Positions 25,152 to 33,941 of a stretch of DNA of 40,862 nucleotides are shown one piece after another. The stretch covers positions 1 to 40,862 of the forward strand of contig CAMBRJ010000002.1 in the NCBI GenBank assembly GCA_945870175.1. The letters are read 5' to 3'. The notes beneath the pieces were generated by a model. It had not been told where the DNA came from and searched no databases. It saw only the letters and a list, made by a program, of their open reading frames with translations. The position numbers and the translations under genes are program-made. This stretch comes from Gemmatimonas phototrophica (GTDB lineage Bacteria; Gemmatimonadota; Gemmatimonadetes; Gemmatimonadales; Gemmatimonadaceae). Each line of letters starts with the position of its first letter. Within the stretch, counting starts at the first letter, position 1.

Positions 25152-25214
25152 TCGCGGAGTCCGCAGTTCAATAACCCCACCGGTACCGCCCGCCCCCGCC
25201 TCCGGTGAGATTCA

Positions 25215-26042
25215 ATGTTCATGTCGAAGTCGCTGAAACTCACGCTGGACATTCTGATCGGTGCCGCCATACCGATCCTTGTCCTGAAGTACGGGACCGC
25301 ACCGCTCGGGGCGCTCAATGCGTACCTCACGGCCGCCATGATCCCGGTGGTCTGGGTACTCCTTGATCTCCTGGTGATTACCCGGCGCTTCAACTTCATC
25401 ACGGCGTTCGTCGGTCTGACGTCGCTGATGCGCGGAGCCCTCGCCTTCTGGTACGTGGATGGGCTGCTGTTCGCGGTCAAGGACAGTGTCAGCTACGTGG
25501 TGTCCTTTCTGGTGTTCGGCGTCACGGCGCTGCTCGGGTCGCCTGTCACGCGCGCGATCGCGCTGCAGGGGTTGAGCCCCGACACGCCGGAACGTGAGCA
25601 GCAGATGAAGCGCTTGCTGGATGAGCCGACGGTCGGGTCCGCGATGAAGAAGGCGGGCATTTTGATCGGGGTGACGAATCTGGCCGCCGGTGCGGTGAAC
25701 TTCGTGATCAATTACCGCGTGGTGCTCGCGCCATTCAACACGCCGGCGTTCAATGACCAGGTCGCCAATGTGAACGCGATCACCCGGTTCGTTCTCGTGC
25801 TGCCGGACATGGTCGCGATCTTTTTCGCCTTCTCGATGATGTACAAGGCGATGTACGCCCTGCTGCCGGCCGACCAAGGGTCCGATGCGGAAGCGGGAGA
25901 ATTCTGGACGCTGCTGGCGCGTCGCGAGGCGGCGCTGGTGACGGCGGGCGATGCGGGTGTCGCGAGCAGCGCGGTGCTTGACGCTGGCGACGTACACAGC
26001 CGCGCGGCGCGTCAGGCCCGCGAAGAGTTCGGTCTGAGCTGA
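25215..26042 (+). CDS. Multi-pass membrane protein, VC0807-like
   Basis: The 275-residue protein has about six hydrophobic segments: LTLDILIGAAIPILVLKY, YLTAAMIPVVWVLLDLLVI, FNFITAFVGLTSLMRGALAFWYV, SYVVSFLVFGVTALLG, AGILIGVTNLAAGAVNFVINYRVV and FVLVLPDMVAIFFAFSMMYKAM. The RxFNFITAFVGL loop and general layout resemble VC0807/septation-protein-A-like membrane proteins; function unknown. The C-terminal 50 residues are soluble. GGTGAG seven nt upstream supports ATG 25215, with a second ATG at 25221. A GC hairpin without U-tract follows at 26052-26068. Confidence 0.7.
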   Translation: MFMSKSLKLTLDILIGAAIPILVLKYGTAPLGALNAYLTAAMIPVVWVLLDLLVITRRFNFITAFVGLTSLMRGALAFWYVDGLLFAVKDSVSYVVSFLVFGVTALLGSPVTRAIALQGLSPDTPEREQQMKRLLDEPTVGSAMKKAGILIGVTNLAAGAVNFVINYRVVLAPFNTPAFNDQVANVNAITRFVLVLPDMVAIFFAFSMMYKAMYALLPADQGSDAEAGEFWTLLARREAALVTAGDAGVASSAVLDAGDVHSRAARQAREEFGLS

Positions 26043-26381
26043 GGCATGCTGCTGCGCGCGACGCGCAGGATGTCGGCGGCGGTATCAAACGTGGTCTGAA
26101 GCACCCGCAGCCCCGTTGGGAATGGTATCGCCAGCCGGAGGCGCCACGATCGGCGCGTCGTGGTTGCAGCCGACGACGGGAAGCCGTGCCGCGCATTCAA
26201 CGATTGTACCGCAGCAATCGGACTGCATCGCCTATGCGGACCTGAGACGCGGTCGTGACTTTCGCGTGACGCAACCGTATCGGCTTCTTCGGAGCGCTCC
26301 GCCTATGTCCGTCGTCCGACACGACCCCGACACCGGTCGTTTCACCCGCTACGCGTTTACTATCTCGAGGACGTTGGCACT
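26043..26381. other. 339-bp intergenic region without a convincing gene
   Basis: It holds a perfect 7-bp stem (CTGCGCG/CGCGCAG, 26052-26068) after the membrane-protein stop. The 12-mer ACGATTGTACCG at 26200-26211 is shared with the ridA promoter region. TACTATCTC at 26358-26366 may be a -10 for the next gene. A TTG-started 62-codon minus-strand ORF (26012-26200) has no recognisable features and is not called. Confidence 0.5.
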
Positions 26382-27842
26382 ATGCGCTTCTCTTCCAACA
26401 TCGCGTCACGCACACTCGCCGCGTCATGCGGCTTGTTCGTCGTGGCCTGCAGCGACGATAACTCGACCGACGTGAAGCAGATCGCGCCGGTCGCGCTCAA
26501 GAGCCAGTCAGTCACGCCCGCCCTCGCCAAGTCTCTGGTGTCCGGCGTAGAGATCTTCAGCTTGATCGGCAGCGACGATAAGCTTTCCGGGTCCCCGAAC
26601 TTCGTGTTTGGCGGCTCAGCCGATGGCGCGGGATTTACGCGCAACACCGACGGCAGCTTCTCGCTACTCACGAACCACGAAGACAACTACGCGGTGTCGC
26701 GCGTGAAGTTTGACGCGACGCTGAAGCCGATCTCTGGCGATTACGTCGTGAACTCCACCGCTGGTCGGTATCGTCTGTGTTCGGCGACGCTGGCCACGCC
26801 GGAGACGCATGGGTTTGGCCCGCTGTTCCTCACCAATGGTGAGAGCAACGAGGAATCGGAGATTCTCGCCGTCGATCCGTCCGGCCCGGCGAACACGCCG
26901 CGGTACCTGGCGGCTCTGGGCCGCTGGAACTCGGAACAGTCGCTGCCGTTGCCCAAGGTGGCGTATCCGAACCGTACCGTCATCATCATCGGTGACGACG
27001 ATTCCGGCGCTGAGGGCGGCCAGTTGGCGATGTATGTCGCCAATACCGTCGGCGACCTCGATAATGGCAGCCTGTATGTGTTGGCGCGCACCGACAACAA
27101 CACGCGTGAGCGCGACATGGTGGTCGGACAGACGTATCCGGTGCAGTTCCGCCAGATCGCCAATCAGAAGACGCTGACTGGCCGCCAGGTCAATCTGGCC
27201 GGTGTGACCGTGAACGCGATGCGCTTTGCGCGTGTAGAAGACGTGGACTACCGCAAGGGCTCGGCCGCCAACAATCGTGAGATCTATTTCACGGTGACCG
27301 GCCAGAACAATACGGGTGTGAACGCCGACTATAGCCGCAGCAAGTACGGCCGCGTGTATCGCGTGAAGCTCGACGAAAGCAGCCCGTTGTCTGGCACGCT
27401 CGAAGTGGTGATGGATGGTGACGATCGCAACGGTCCGGCCAAGACCTTCCAGAACCCGGACAACATCTACGTCGGTACGAACTACGTGTACGCGCAGGAA
27501 GACGACAACGGCTACGGGGATGAGGCGCACGACGCCTACATCTACCAGTACAACATTGCCACCAAAGACGTGCGCCCCGTGATTGAGTTCGATCATCGTC
27601 GCACCGCGACCGATGCCGCCATTTACAATGCGATCGGCGGTCGTCCGGCGGGCAAGGCAGGCTGGGAGTACGGCGCCATGCTCGACGTGTCGACCGAGCT
27701 GGGTCAGGAGAACACGTTCATCATCGCGCTGCAGCCGCACTCGTGGCGCGGCACGAAGTATCAGGGCGTGGACGGTGGCACCGTGCGTCCCACGGAGAAC
27801 CAGGCGAGCCAGATGGTCATCGTGAAGGGATTGCCGCGCTAG
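26382..27842 (+). CDS. PhoX/DUF839-like secreted lipoprotein
   Basis: The 486-residue protein carries a lipoprotein signal peptide; the lipobox is VVAC, with C23 the probable lipidated residue. The body resembles the DUF839/PhoX beta-propeller: LLTNHEDNYAVSRV, FLTNGESNEESEILAVDP, FARVEDVDYRKG...REIYFTVTG, FQNPDNIYVGTNYVYAQEDDNG and a final PHSWRGTKYQG. PhoX enzymes are Ca/Fe-dependent phosphatases, but I cannot verify the full metal-ligand set here. A related non-phosphatase propeller is equally possible. Its stop codon overlaps the GTG of the following di-heme peroxidase by one base, so the two exported proteins are coupled and probably work together in the periplasm. Confidence 0.65.
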   Translation: MRFSSNIASRTLAASCGLFVVACSDDNSTDVKQIAPVALKSQSVTPALAKSLVSGVEIFSLIGSDDKLSGSPNFVFGGSADGAGFTRNTDGSFSLLTNHEDNYAVSRVKFDATLKPISGDYVVNSTAGRYRLCSATLATPETHGFGPLFLTNGESNEESEILAVDPSGPANTPRYLAALGRWNSEQSLPLPKVAYPNRTVIIIGDDDSGAEGGQLAMYVANTVGDLDNGSLYVLARTDNNTRERDMVVGQTYPVQFRQIANQKTLTGRQVNLAGVTVNAMRFARVEDVDYRKGSAANNREIYFTVTGQNNTGVNADYSRSKYGRVYRVKLDESSPLSGTLEVVMDGDDRNGPAKTFQNPDNIYVGTNYVYAQEDDNGYGDEAHDAYIYQYNIATKDVRPVIEFDHRRTATDAAIYNAIGGRPAGKAGWEYGAMLDVSTELGQENTFIIALQPHSWRGTKYQGVDGGTVRPTENQASQMVIVKGLPR

Positions 27843-29716
27843 TGCAGACGGTGCGTCGAGTGGGTGTAGTGGCTGCCGCGGTGTTGGTCGCCGCGGCAGC
27901 AGGCGCGTGCGGTGAGTCCGATGCGGCCGTGCCTCAGGTCGCGCGCGGCGGCGATGCCCGCGCGATGCAGGCGCTGGCATCGTGGCGCGTGGAGATGGAT
28001 TCACTGATTGTGCGTGCGGCGCGGCTGGACAGCGCGGTGTCGACGCTCGACACCGGTGACGAGGTGCAACGCGCCCGCGAGCGCTTCATGTCGGCGCGTT
28101 CGTCGTTCAAGCACGTCGAACTCGCGCTCGAGTACTACGCGCCGTCGACCTCGCGCGAGCTCAATGGCCCTGCGCTGCCGCACGCGGAAGAGCACGAGGG
28201 CCCGAACATCGTGACGCCGCCCACCGGGTTTCAGGTCGTCGAAGAAGCATTGTTCAGCGCCGATCCGCGTGCCCAACGCGAGGCGCTGCAGACCGAAGTG
28301 CGCACGCTGCGTCAGATTCTCACGCGGGCGCGCACCATGATCGGCGCGCAGGTGGTGACCGATGATCGCGTGTGGGATGCAGTCAAGCTCGAAATGGCCC
28401 GCGTGGTGTCGCTCGGGATCACGGGCTTCGATTCGCCGGTGGCTGGTCTTTCCCTACCGGAGGCGGACGCGGCGCTGGCGGGCATTGCCCGTGCGATCGC
28501 GCCGTACCGCGGTGCCACGACCGGATGGACGGCGGTGGATTCGGCGTTGATCGGAGCACAGCGTGCATTGCGCACCAACGCGAGCCGCGATGCGTTCGAC
28601 CATCTCGACTTCTTGGTGCGCCACGCCAATCCCCTCACGCGCGCGCTCAACACGCAGCGGGTGGCGCTCGGGATCGGTCAGCCCGACGAACGCCGTGCCT
28701 TTCGCATGGAGGCCGTCACGCTGTTCGACGCGGAGGCGTTCGATGTGCTGGCGTTCGCGCCGATCGACACGCGGCAGGAGCCGGCCGTGCGCGTCGCGCT
28801 GGGCCGTGCCCTCTTTCATGACACGCGACTTTCGGGTAACAACTCGAGCGCGTGCAGTTCATGCCATATCCCGGAGCGGGCCTTCACCGACGGCCTGAAG
28901 GCAAGTCCCGGTCGATCGGGGCAGCCGCTGCCACGCAATACGCCCACGGTGATCAACATTGGGCTGCAAGTCGGTTCGTTCAGCGATCTGCGCACGACCT
29001 ACCTCGAAGATCAAGTCACCGAAGTCGTGCAGAATGTCGACGAAATGCACGCCCGTCTGTCGGATGTGTCCACGTCACTGACCGGTGACAGCACGCTGGC
29101 CGCGCAGTTCCGTGCGGCGTTCGTGAGTCGGGCGGGCGCCGTGGATACCGTGGTCACGCCCGCCCGCATTCGTGGCGCACTCGCGGCCTACATGCGTAGC
29201 CTCACGTCGTTGAACAGTCCGGTGGATCGTGCGCTTCGCGGTGATACCACGGCGTTGAATGCCGCTGAGCGGGCGGGCTTCAACGTGTTCGTGGGGAAGG
29301 GCAAGTGTGCAACCTGCCACTTTCTGCCGCTGACCAATGGGACGGTTCCGCCGATGTTTCAGAAGTCGGAGCTGGAAGTGCTCGGTGTTCCTGTGCGTGC
29401 CGTGACCAACGGCGGACGCATCGATCCGGATGTGGGTCGATATCGCATCTCCATCTCCGTGCCGAACAAGTACGCGTTTCGTACGCCGACCCTGCGGAAC
29501 GTCGCGCTGACCGCGCCCTACATGCACAACGGGGCCTATCCGACGTTGGAGTCGGTTGTCGACTTCTACAACCGCGGCGGCGGCGCCGGTATTGGCGTCC
29601 GGCTCGACAACCAAACGTTGCCGCCGGACCCGCTGCACCTCTCGGCGGGTGAGCAACGTGATCTGGCATCCTTCATGCGGGCACTGACGGACACGACCGG
29701 AATGCAGCGCCGGTAG
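27842..29716 (+). CDS. Di-heme cytochrome c peroxidase (CcpA/MauG type) with N-terminal imelysin-like helical domain
   Basis: An exported 624-residue protein. GTG 27842 follows directly on the previous stop and gives a signal sequence (VGVVAAAVLVAAAAGAC) that may be lipid-modified. Residues about 45-280 are helical, with SSFKHVELALEYYAP, ELNGPALPHAEE and TGFQVVEEALF; the last resembles the imelysin GxHxxE motif with Gln for His. The C-terminal half is a bacterial di-heme peroxidase with heme sites C338-S-S-C-H and C489-A-T-C-H and the YAFRTPTLRNVALTAPYMHNGAYPTLESVVDFYN block. It would reduce peroxide or oxidise a protein or organic partner. The upstream PhoX-like lipoprotein is translationally coupled. 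Confidence 0.85.
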   Translation: MQTVRRVGVVAAAVLVAAAAGACGESDAAVPQVARGGDARAMQALASWRVEMDSLIVRAARLDSAVSTLDTGDEVQRARERFMSARSSFKHVELALEYYAPSTSRELNGPALPHAEEHEGPNIVTPPTGFQVVEEALFSADPRAQREALQTEVRTLRQILTRARTMIGAQVVTDDRVWDAVKLEMARVVSLGITGFDSPVAGLSLPEADAALAGIARAIAPYRGATTGWTAVDSALIGAQRALRTNASRDAFDHLDFLVRHANPLTRALNTQRVALGIGQPDERRAFRMEAVTLFDAEAFDVLAFAPIDTRQEPAVRVALGRALFHDTRLSGNNSSACSSCHIPERAFTDGLKASPGRSGQPLPRNTPTVINIGLQVGSFSDLRTTYLEDQVTEVVQNVDEMHARLSDVSTSLTGDSTLAAQFRAAFVSRAGAVDTVVTPARIRGALAAYMRSLTSLNSPVDRALRGDTTALNAAERAGFNVFVGKGKCATCHFLPLTNGTVPPMFQKSELEVLGVPVRAVTNGGRIDPDVGRYRISISVPNKYAFRTPTLRNVALTAPYMHNGAYPTLESVVDFYNRGGGAGIGVRLDNQTLPPDPLHLSAGEQRDLASFMRALTDTTGMQRR

Positions 29717-29753
29717 CCGGTACGGCTCCGCCAGCCTGCCGGCAACCGCAAAA

Positions 29754-29870
29754 GCAACAGCGGGAACACGGATCGAACCGATCGCGCCGATGCCACCGAT
29801 AAGCCACAACGCGCGGTTTGCTTATCGGTGCGATCTGCGTCATCCGTCAAATCCGTGTTCCAGTCGTTGC
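29754..29870. repeat. Long nested inverted repeat, ACACGGAT/GATAAGC type (element 5)
   Basis: The outer arm GGAACACGGAT 29763-29773 pairs perfectly with ATCCGTGTTCC 29851-29861, extended by GCAAC/GTTGC. The inner stem CACCGATAAGC 29794-29804 pairs perfectly with GCTTATCGGTG 29820-29830. Element 1 (1869-2000) has the same outer and inner arm motifs in the same order, so these are two members of one family. It is 37 nt downstream of the peroxidase stop. Confidence 0.8.
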
Positions 29871-29965
29871 TGGAGGCAATTCGGGCCTGACCCGCACCGG
29901 GCACTGGCGAAGGGCCCACCGAGAACCCAGACTCTATAGGTCGACTTTCTCCCGCCCGGTCTGGT

Positions 29966-31054
29966 ATGGCTACGCTGATCGCCCCCGAAACCACCGCCGC
30001 CAGCACGCGCGCCTTCCCGGCGCAGACCAGTCGCCCCTGGGGGCGACCGCGTGGCGCGCGCCACGACATCGGTTTCCACGAGCTGACCGGTCAGTACCGC
30101 ATCGACCTGCGCGATCAGGCGCCCGACCTGTTCGACGATGTGAGCGCGATGGACTGGTCGACGCTGACCTGGCGCGACGTGGGCCGGCCGTATCGTACCG
30201 AGAAGTGGTCGAGCGCCCGGCGGAGTTACGAGCAGGAACATCACCAGCCGCTCCCGGTCGTCGATGGATGGCGCCTGTTCAACACGGCGTTCCATCAGTT
30301 CTTCCTGACTGATGTGCCCGAGGCGCAGAGCCACGCGAAGGCGCAATTCGGTGCGGCCTTGTCGCGCCTGGATCTGCACGAGGCGAAAGAAGCCCTGCAA
30401 GACATCGCCTATCTGGCGGTGTGGAACAAGATCATGCGGGTGGAAGACGCGGTGTGGGATCCCCGCGGCAAGCGTGCGCTGTTCGCCGGCCTCGACGTGA
30501 AGAAACCGCGCATTCTGTTTCTTGGCGCGGCCGATGGCTACGAGGCGATGCAGCTGGCGGCGATGTATCCGGGCGGCGAGATCGTGCTGGTGGACTACGA
30601 TGCATTTTGCGCGACGGACCGCTTCGGCAAGTTCCCACTCGATTATCCGTTCCTGGGCGTCGATCCGACCACGGGACATCAGCGCGTGTGGTACCGCGAC
30701 GACATGCCGATTCACTTCGAGGTCGCCGACATTCGCGACCTGACATACGGCAAGGAATTCGATGTGGTCGTCTCCATCGGACTGCTGGAGCATTTCCCCG
30801 ACGCGCACAAGTCGGAGTGCCTCGAGATGCACCGGCGCTTCCTCAGGCCGGGCGGTACCGTCGTGATGACCACGCCGCGCAATCAGTTCAAGTCGCGCGT
30901 GTTCTACAACCTGATGGCCGACTGGATGAACCACGGCTATCGTGAACTGATGGACGTGCGACAGATGGGGCTGTACTGCCACGAAAACGGCCTCGACATT
31001 CAGCGCGCCGGCGTGATCAAGGCGCACAACGGATTGGTGATGAAGCTGCGGTAA
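29966..31054 (+). CDS. Class I SAM-dependent methyltransferase with a long unknown N-terminal region
   Basis: The 362-residue protein has motif I ILFLGAADGYEA (about 183-194), an acidic ribose-binding residue in IVLVDYD, a DIRDLT motif and VVVSIGLLEHFPDAH followed by LRPGGTVVMTTPRN, as expected of class I methyltransferases. Residues 1-180 (GFHELTGQYRIDLRD...WSSARRSYEQEHHQPLP...FNTAFHQFFLTDVPEA) match no domain I recognise and may bind the substrate. It stands alone between element 5 and the S9D peptidase gene. The substrate is unknown. ATG 29966 lacks a strong ribosome-binding site. Confidence 0.8.
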   Translation: MATLIAPETTAASTRAFPAQTSRPWGRPRGARHDIGFHELTGQYRIDLRDQAPDLFDDVSAMDWSTLTWRDVGRPYRTEKWSSARRSYEQEHHQPLPVVDGWRLFNTAFHQFFLTDVPEAQSHAKAQFGAALSRLDLHEAKEALQDIAYLAVWNKIMRVEDAVWDPRGKRALFAGLDVKKPRILFLGAADGYEAMQLAAMYPGGEIVLVDYDAFCATDRFGKFPLDYPFLGVDPTTGHQRVWYRDDMPIHFEVADIRDLTYGKEFDVVVSIGLLEHFPDAHKSECLEMHRRFLRPGGTVVMTTPRNQFKSRVFYNLMADWMNHGYRELMDVRQMGLYCHENGLDIQRAGVIKAHNGLVMKLR

Positions 31055-31104
31055 CGCAGTGCGTGCATGCAGGTTGTCTTTTCACTTCGACCATCGGGAT
31101 ACGT

Positions 31105-33549
31105 GTGACTCTCCTCTCTCGCTCGACGCGTTGCATCGCGGTTTTCGTGGCGCTGGCTCCGGCGTTTGTACCGGCCACCGCGCAGGCGCAGTACCGGCAG
31201 CCGCCACAGCCGATCGCGCAGATTCTCGACCAGCCAGCCACACCGCTGGTGCAGCTGAGTCCAGATCGTCAGCAGTTGCTGCTGCTGGAACGTCCGGCGC
31301 TGCCGCCGATCAGTGAAGTCGCGGCGTTCGAATATCGTCTGGCCGGATTGCGCTTTGATCCCAAGACCAGCGGACCCACGCGTGGACAGAGCTACACCGG
31401 TCTGTCGTTGCAGTCGGTAAGCGGTGGTGCGGCGCGCAAGATTCAGGCGTCGATTCCCGCTGGCAGCAGCATCGAGAACGTGTCCTGGTCGGCCGATGGT
31501 CGGAAGATCGCGTTCACGGTGACGAGCGGCGACGCGATCACCGTGTGGGTTGCCGACGTCGCGACGGCGCAGGCGAAGCCGCTCACGTCGCAGCGTCTTA
31601 CGGCGATTCTGGGCAATCCCTGCTCGTGGGTGTCCACCGCGTCGCTGGCCTGCACGTTCGTGCCCGCGGCGCGCGGTACGGCACCGGCCATGACAGTCAC
31701 GCCGGAAGGACCGATCGTGCAGGAAGCGCTCACCGGTCGCAGTGACCGCGCCGCCACGTATCAGGATCTGCTCAAGAGCCCGTTCGACGAAACGATCTTC
31801 GAACATTACGGCACGAGTCAGCTCGCACTGGTGTCGCTCGATGGCACGGTGAAGCCCCTTGGCGCGCCCGGCATGCGCACCGATGTGAGCGCCTCGCCCG
31901 ATGGCCGCTACCTGCTGGTGAGCACGCTCTCGCGTCCGTTCTCGTACACGGTGCCGTTGAGCTACTTCCCCACGCGCACCGAAGTGTGGTCGATGGATGG
32001 CGCGGTGGTGAAGTCGATCGTGGCCCATCCGCTCATCGAGCGCGTGCCCTGGGGAGGCAATGGCGCCCTCGCTGGCATCCGCAACGTGCAGTGGCGTCGC
32101 GATGTCGATGCCACGCTGGCGTGGGTGGAAGCCCTCGATGGGGGGGATAGCGATTCGAAGGCGGACAAGCGGGATCGCATGGCGTTGCTCGAGGCGCCAT
32201 TCACGGGCACACCGAAAACGCTGCTGGAAACGAGCTGGCGTGCCGGCGCGGTCACGTGGGGCACGGCGGGGCTCGCGATCGCACGCGAGAATGAAGGCAA
32301 GACACGGAAGACGCGCGCCTGGATCATCGATCCGTCGGGCGCCAAGGCACCGCGGTTGTTGTGGGAGCGCTCGAGCGAAGATCGCTACGCCGATCCCGGC
32401 GACTTCCTCACCACGCGCGACGCGCGCGGGCAGACGGTGTTGCTCACCACGCCCGACAAGAAGGTGGCGTTTCTGACCGGACTCGGTGCCGGACCGGAAG
32501 GCGATCGTCCGTTCGTGGATCGCTTCGACCTCGCGACGGCCGCCAAGACGCGCGTGTTCCAGAGCGTCGCGCCGTACTTCGAGCAGCCCATCGGCATGCT
32601 CGATGCCAATGGCACCGTGGCGCTCACCCGTCGCGAGTCGAAGGCCGATGCGCCTAACTATTTCGTGCGCGATTTCGTGCGCAAGATCGCGCCGCGGGCC
32701 GTCACGCAGTTCACCGACCCGGCGCCGGTGTTCGCCGGTGTCACGAGCCAGCTGATCACGTACATGCGGCCCGATGGGGTGAAGCTGTCGGCCACGATCT
32801 ATCTGCCGGCCGGCTACGACAAGGCGAAGGACGGCCCGCTGCCGTTCTTCCTGTGGGCCTATCCGCTCGAGTTCCGCTCGCGTGAAGCGGCGTCGCAGGT
32901 GGTGGGTTCGCCGTACCGCTTCGTGCGGCCGAGCGGTGCGTCGCATCTGTTCATGCTCACGCAAGGCTACGGCGTGATGGATAACCCGACCATGCCTATC
33001 GTGGGCGTGGATGGGAAAGAGCCGAATGACACGTACGTCGAGCAGCTCACCGCGAGTGCCAAGGCGGCTGTGGACACGATCGTGGCAATGGGCGTGGCCG
33101 ATCGCGATCGCATCGGCGTGGGTGGACACTCGTACGGCGCGTTCATGACGGCGAATTTGCTGGCGCACACCCGACTGTTCCGCGCCGGCGTGGCGGAGAG
33201 CGGTGCCTACAATCGCACCCTCACGCCGTTCGGCTTCCAGGGCGAAGAGCGCACCTACTGGGATGCGCCCGAACTGTACGGCGCGATGTCACCGTTCACC
33301 TACGCCAACAAGATCAAGGATCCGATCCTGCTGGTACACGGCATGGCCGACAACAACACCGGCACATACCCGATCCAGAGCGAACGTATGTTCGCTGCGC
33401 TTAAGGGGAACGGCGCCACGACGCGCTACGTGCAGCTGCCCGGTGAGTCGCATGGCTACCGCGCGCGCGAAAGCGTGGGGCAGGCGCTTGCGGAGATGGC
33501 GGCGTGGCTTGATCAGTACGTGAAGCCGAAAAAGCGCGCCACGATGTGA
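31105..33549 (+). CDS. Exported S9D-type prolyl-oligopeptidase-family peptidase, glutamyl endopeptidase (CGEP)-like
   Basis: The 814-residue serine peptidase pairs an N-terminal beta-propeller with a C-terminal alpha/beta-hydrolase domain. The catalytic triad is S676 in GGHSYGAFMTANLLAH, D749 in HGMADNNTGT and H783 in ESHGYRARES. The stretch EPNDTYVEQLTASAKAAV...GAYNRTLTPFGFQGEERTYWDAPELY...MSPFTYANKIKDPILLVHG is strikingly like plant chloroplast glutamyl endopeptidases, so cleavage after Glu is plausible. GTG 31105 gives a clean signal peptide (FVALAPAFVPATAQA-Q), suggesting periplasmic or secreted action; GTG 31063 in the track adds residues before it. The NTF2-like gene overlaps its stop. 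Confidence 0.88.
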   Translation: MTLLSRSTRCIAVFVALAPAFVPATAQAQYRQPPQPIAQILDQPATPLVQLSPDRQQLLLLERPALPPISEVAAFEYRLAGLRFDPKTSGPTRGQSYTGLSLQSVSGGAARKIQASIPAGSSIENVSWSADGRKIAFTVTSGDAITVWVADVATAQAKPLTSQRLTAILGNPCSWVSTASLACTFVPAARGTAPAMTVTPEGPIVQEALTGRSDRAATYQDLLKSPFDETIFEHYGTSQLALVSLDGTVKPLGAPGMRTDVSASPDGRYLLVSTLSRPFSYTVPLSYFPTRTEVWSMDGAVVKSIVAHPLIERVPWGGNGALAGIRNVQWRRDVDATLAWVEALDGGDSDSKADKRDRMALLEAPFTGTPKTLLETSWRAGAVTWGTAGLAIARENEGKTRKTRAWIIDPSGAKAPRLLWERSSEDRYADPGDFLTTRDARGQTVLLTTPDKKVAFLTGLGAGPEGDRPFVDRFDLATAAKTRVFQSVAPYFEQPIGMLDANGTVALTRRESKADAPNYFVRDFVRKIAPRAVTQFTDPAPVFAGVTSQLITYMRPDGVKLSATIYLPAGYDKAKDGPLPFFLWAYPLEFRSREAASQVVGSPYRFVRPSGASHLFMLTQGYGVMDNPTMPIVGVDGKEPNDTYVEQLTASAKAAVDTIVAMGVADRDRIGVGGHSYGAFMTANLLAHTRLFRAGVAESGAYNRTLTPFGFQGEERTYWDAPELYGAMSPFTYANKIKDPILLVHGMADNNTGTYPIQSERMFAALKGNGATTRYVQLPGESHGYRARESVGQALAEMAAWLDQYVKPKKRATM

Positions 33550-33938
33550 TGAGCGTCGTGACGATGGGAAGCGATCAGATTCGCGCGCTGCGCGAGCAAT
33601 CCAATCAGGCGATTGCCGCGCATGACGTCGACCGCACGGTGTCGTTCATGGCACCGGATATCGCGGTCGGCGTGGCTGGTGGCCCCACGCTGCACGGGCG
33701 CGACGCATCGCGCGAGGCCTTCGCGGAACAGTTTGCCGACAAGGCCTTCGTGACCTACGTGCGTACGATTGATCAGATCGCAGTGGTCGACCCGCTGCGC
33801 GCCACCGAGCGCGGACGCTGGGTCGGCCGGTGGCGCCTCAAGGCGGGCATGCACGAGCAGGGCGGCAGCTACGTCGCCGAGTGGCGCTTCAGCGAGATGG
33901 GGTGGCTGATCCACTCGGAGACATACGTCGAGGCGTAG
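33549..33938 (+). CDS. SnoaL/DUF4440-like (NTF2-fold) protein
   Basis: A small 129-residue protein with a SnoaL-like pattern: IRALREQSNQAIAAHDVDRTVSFMAPDIAVGVAGGPTLHGRDASREAFAEQF, then alternating beta strands ending GSYVAEWRFSEMGWLIHSETYVE. Such proteins bind small ligands or act as isomerases; no specific role can be given. ATG 33549 overlaps the peptidase stop by one base (TGATG), with GTG 33546 as an alternative, so translation is coupled to the peptidase. It converges on the M20 gene with only 3 bp between stops. Confidence 0.75.
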   Translation: MSVVTMGSDQIRALREQSNQAIAAHDVDRTVSFMAPDIAVGVAGGPTLHGRDASREAFAEQFADKAFVTYVRTIDQIAVVDPLRATERGRWVGRWRLKAGMHEQGGSYVAEWRFSEMGWLIHSETYVEA

Positions 33939-33941
33939 CCG

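Noticed and set aside
26012-26200. 62-residue minus-strand ORF in the 26-kb gap
   Set aside because: TTG start, no ribosome-binding site, overlaps the 3' end of a real gene and has no family features.
31000-33168. 722-residue minus-strand ORF
   Set aside because: Antisense to the S9D peptidase; low-complexity His/Arg composition.
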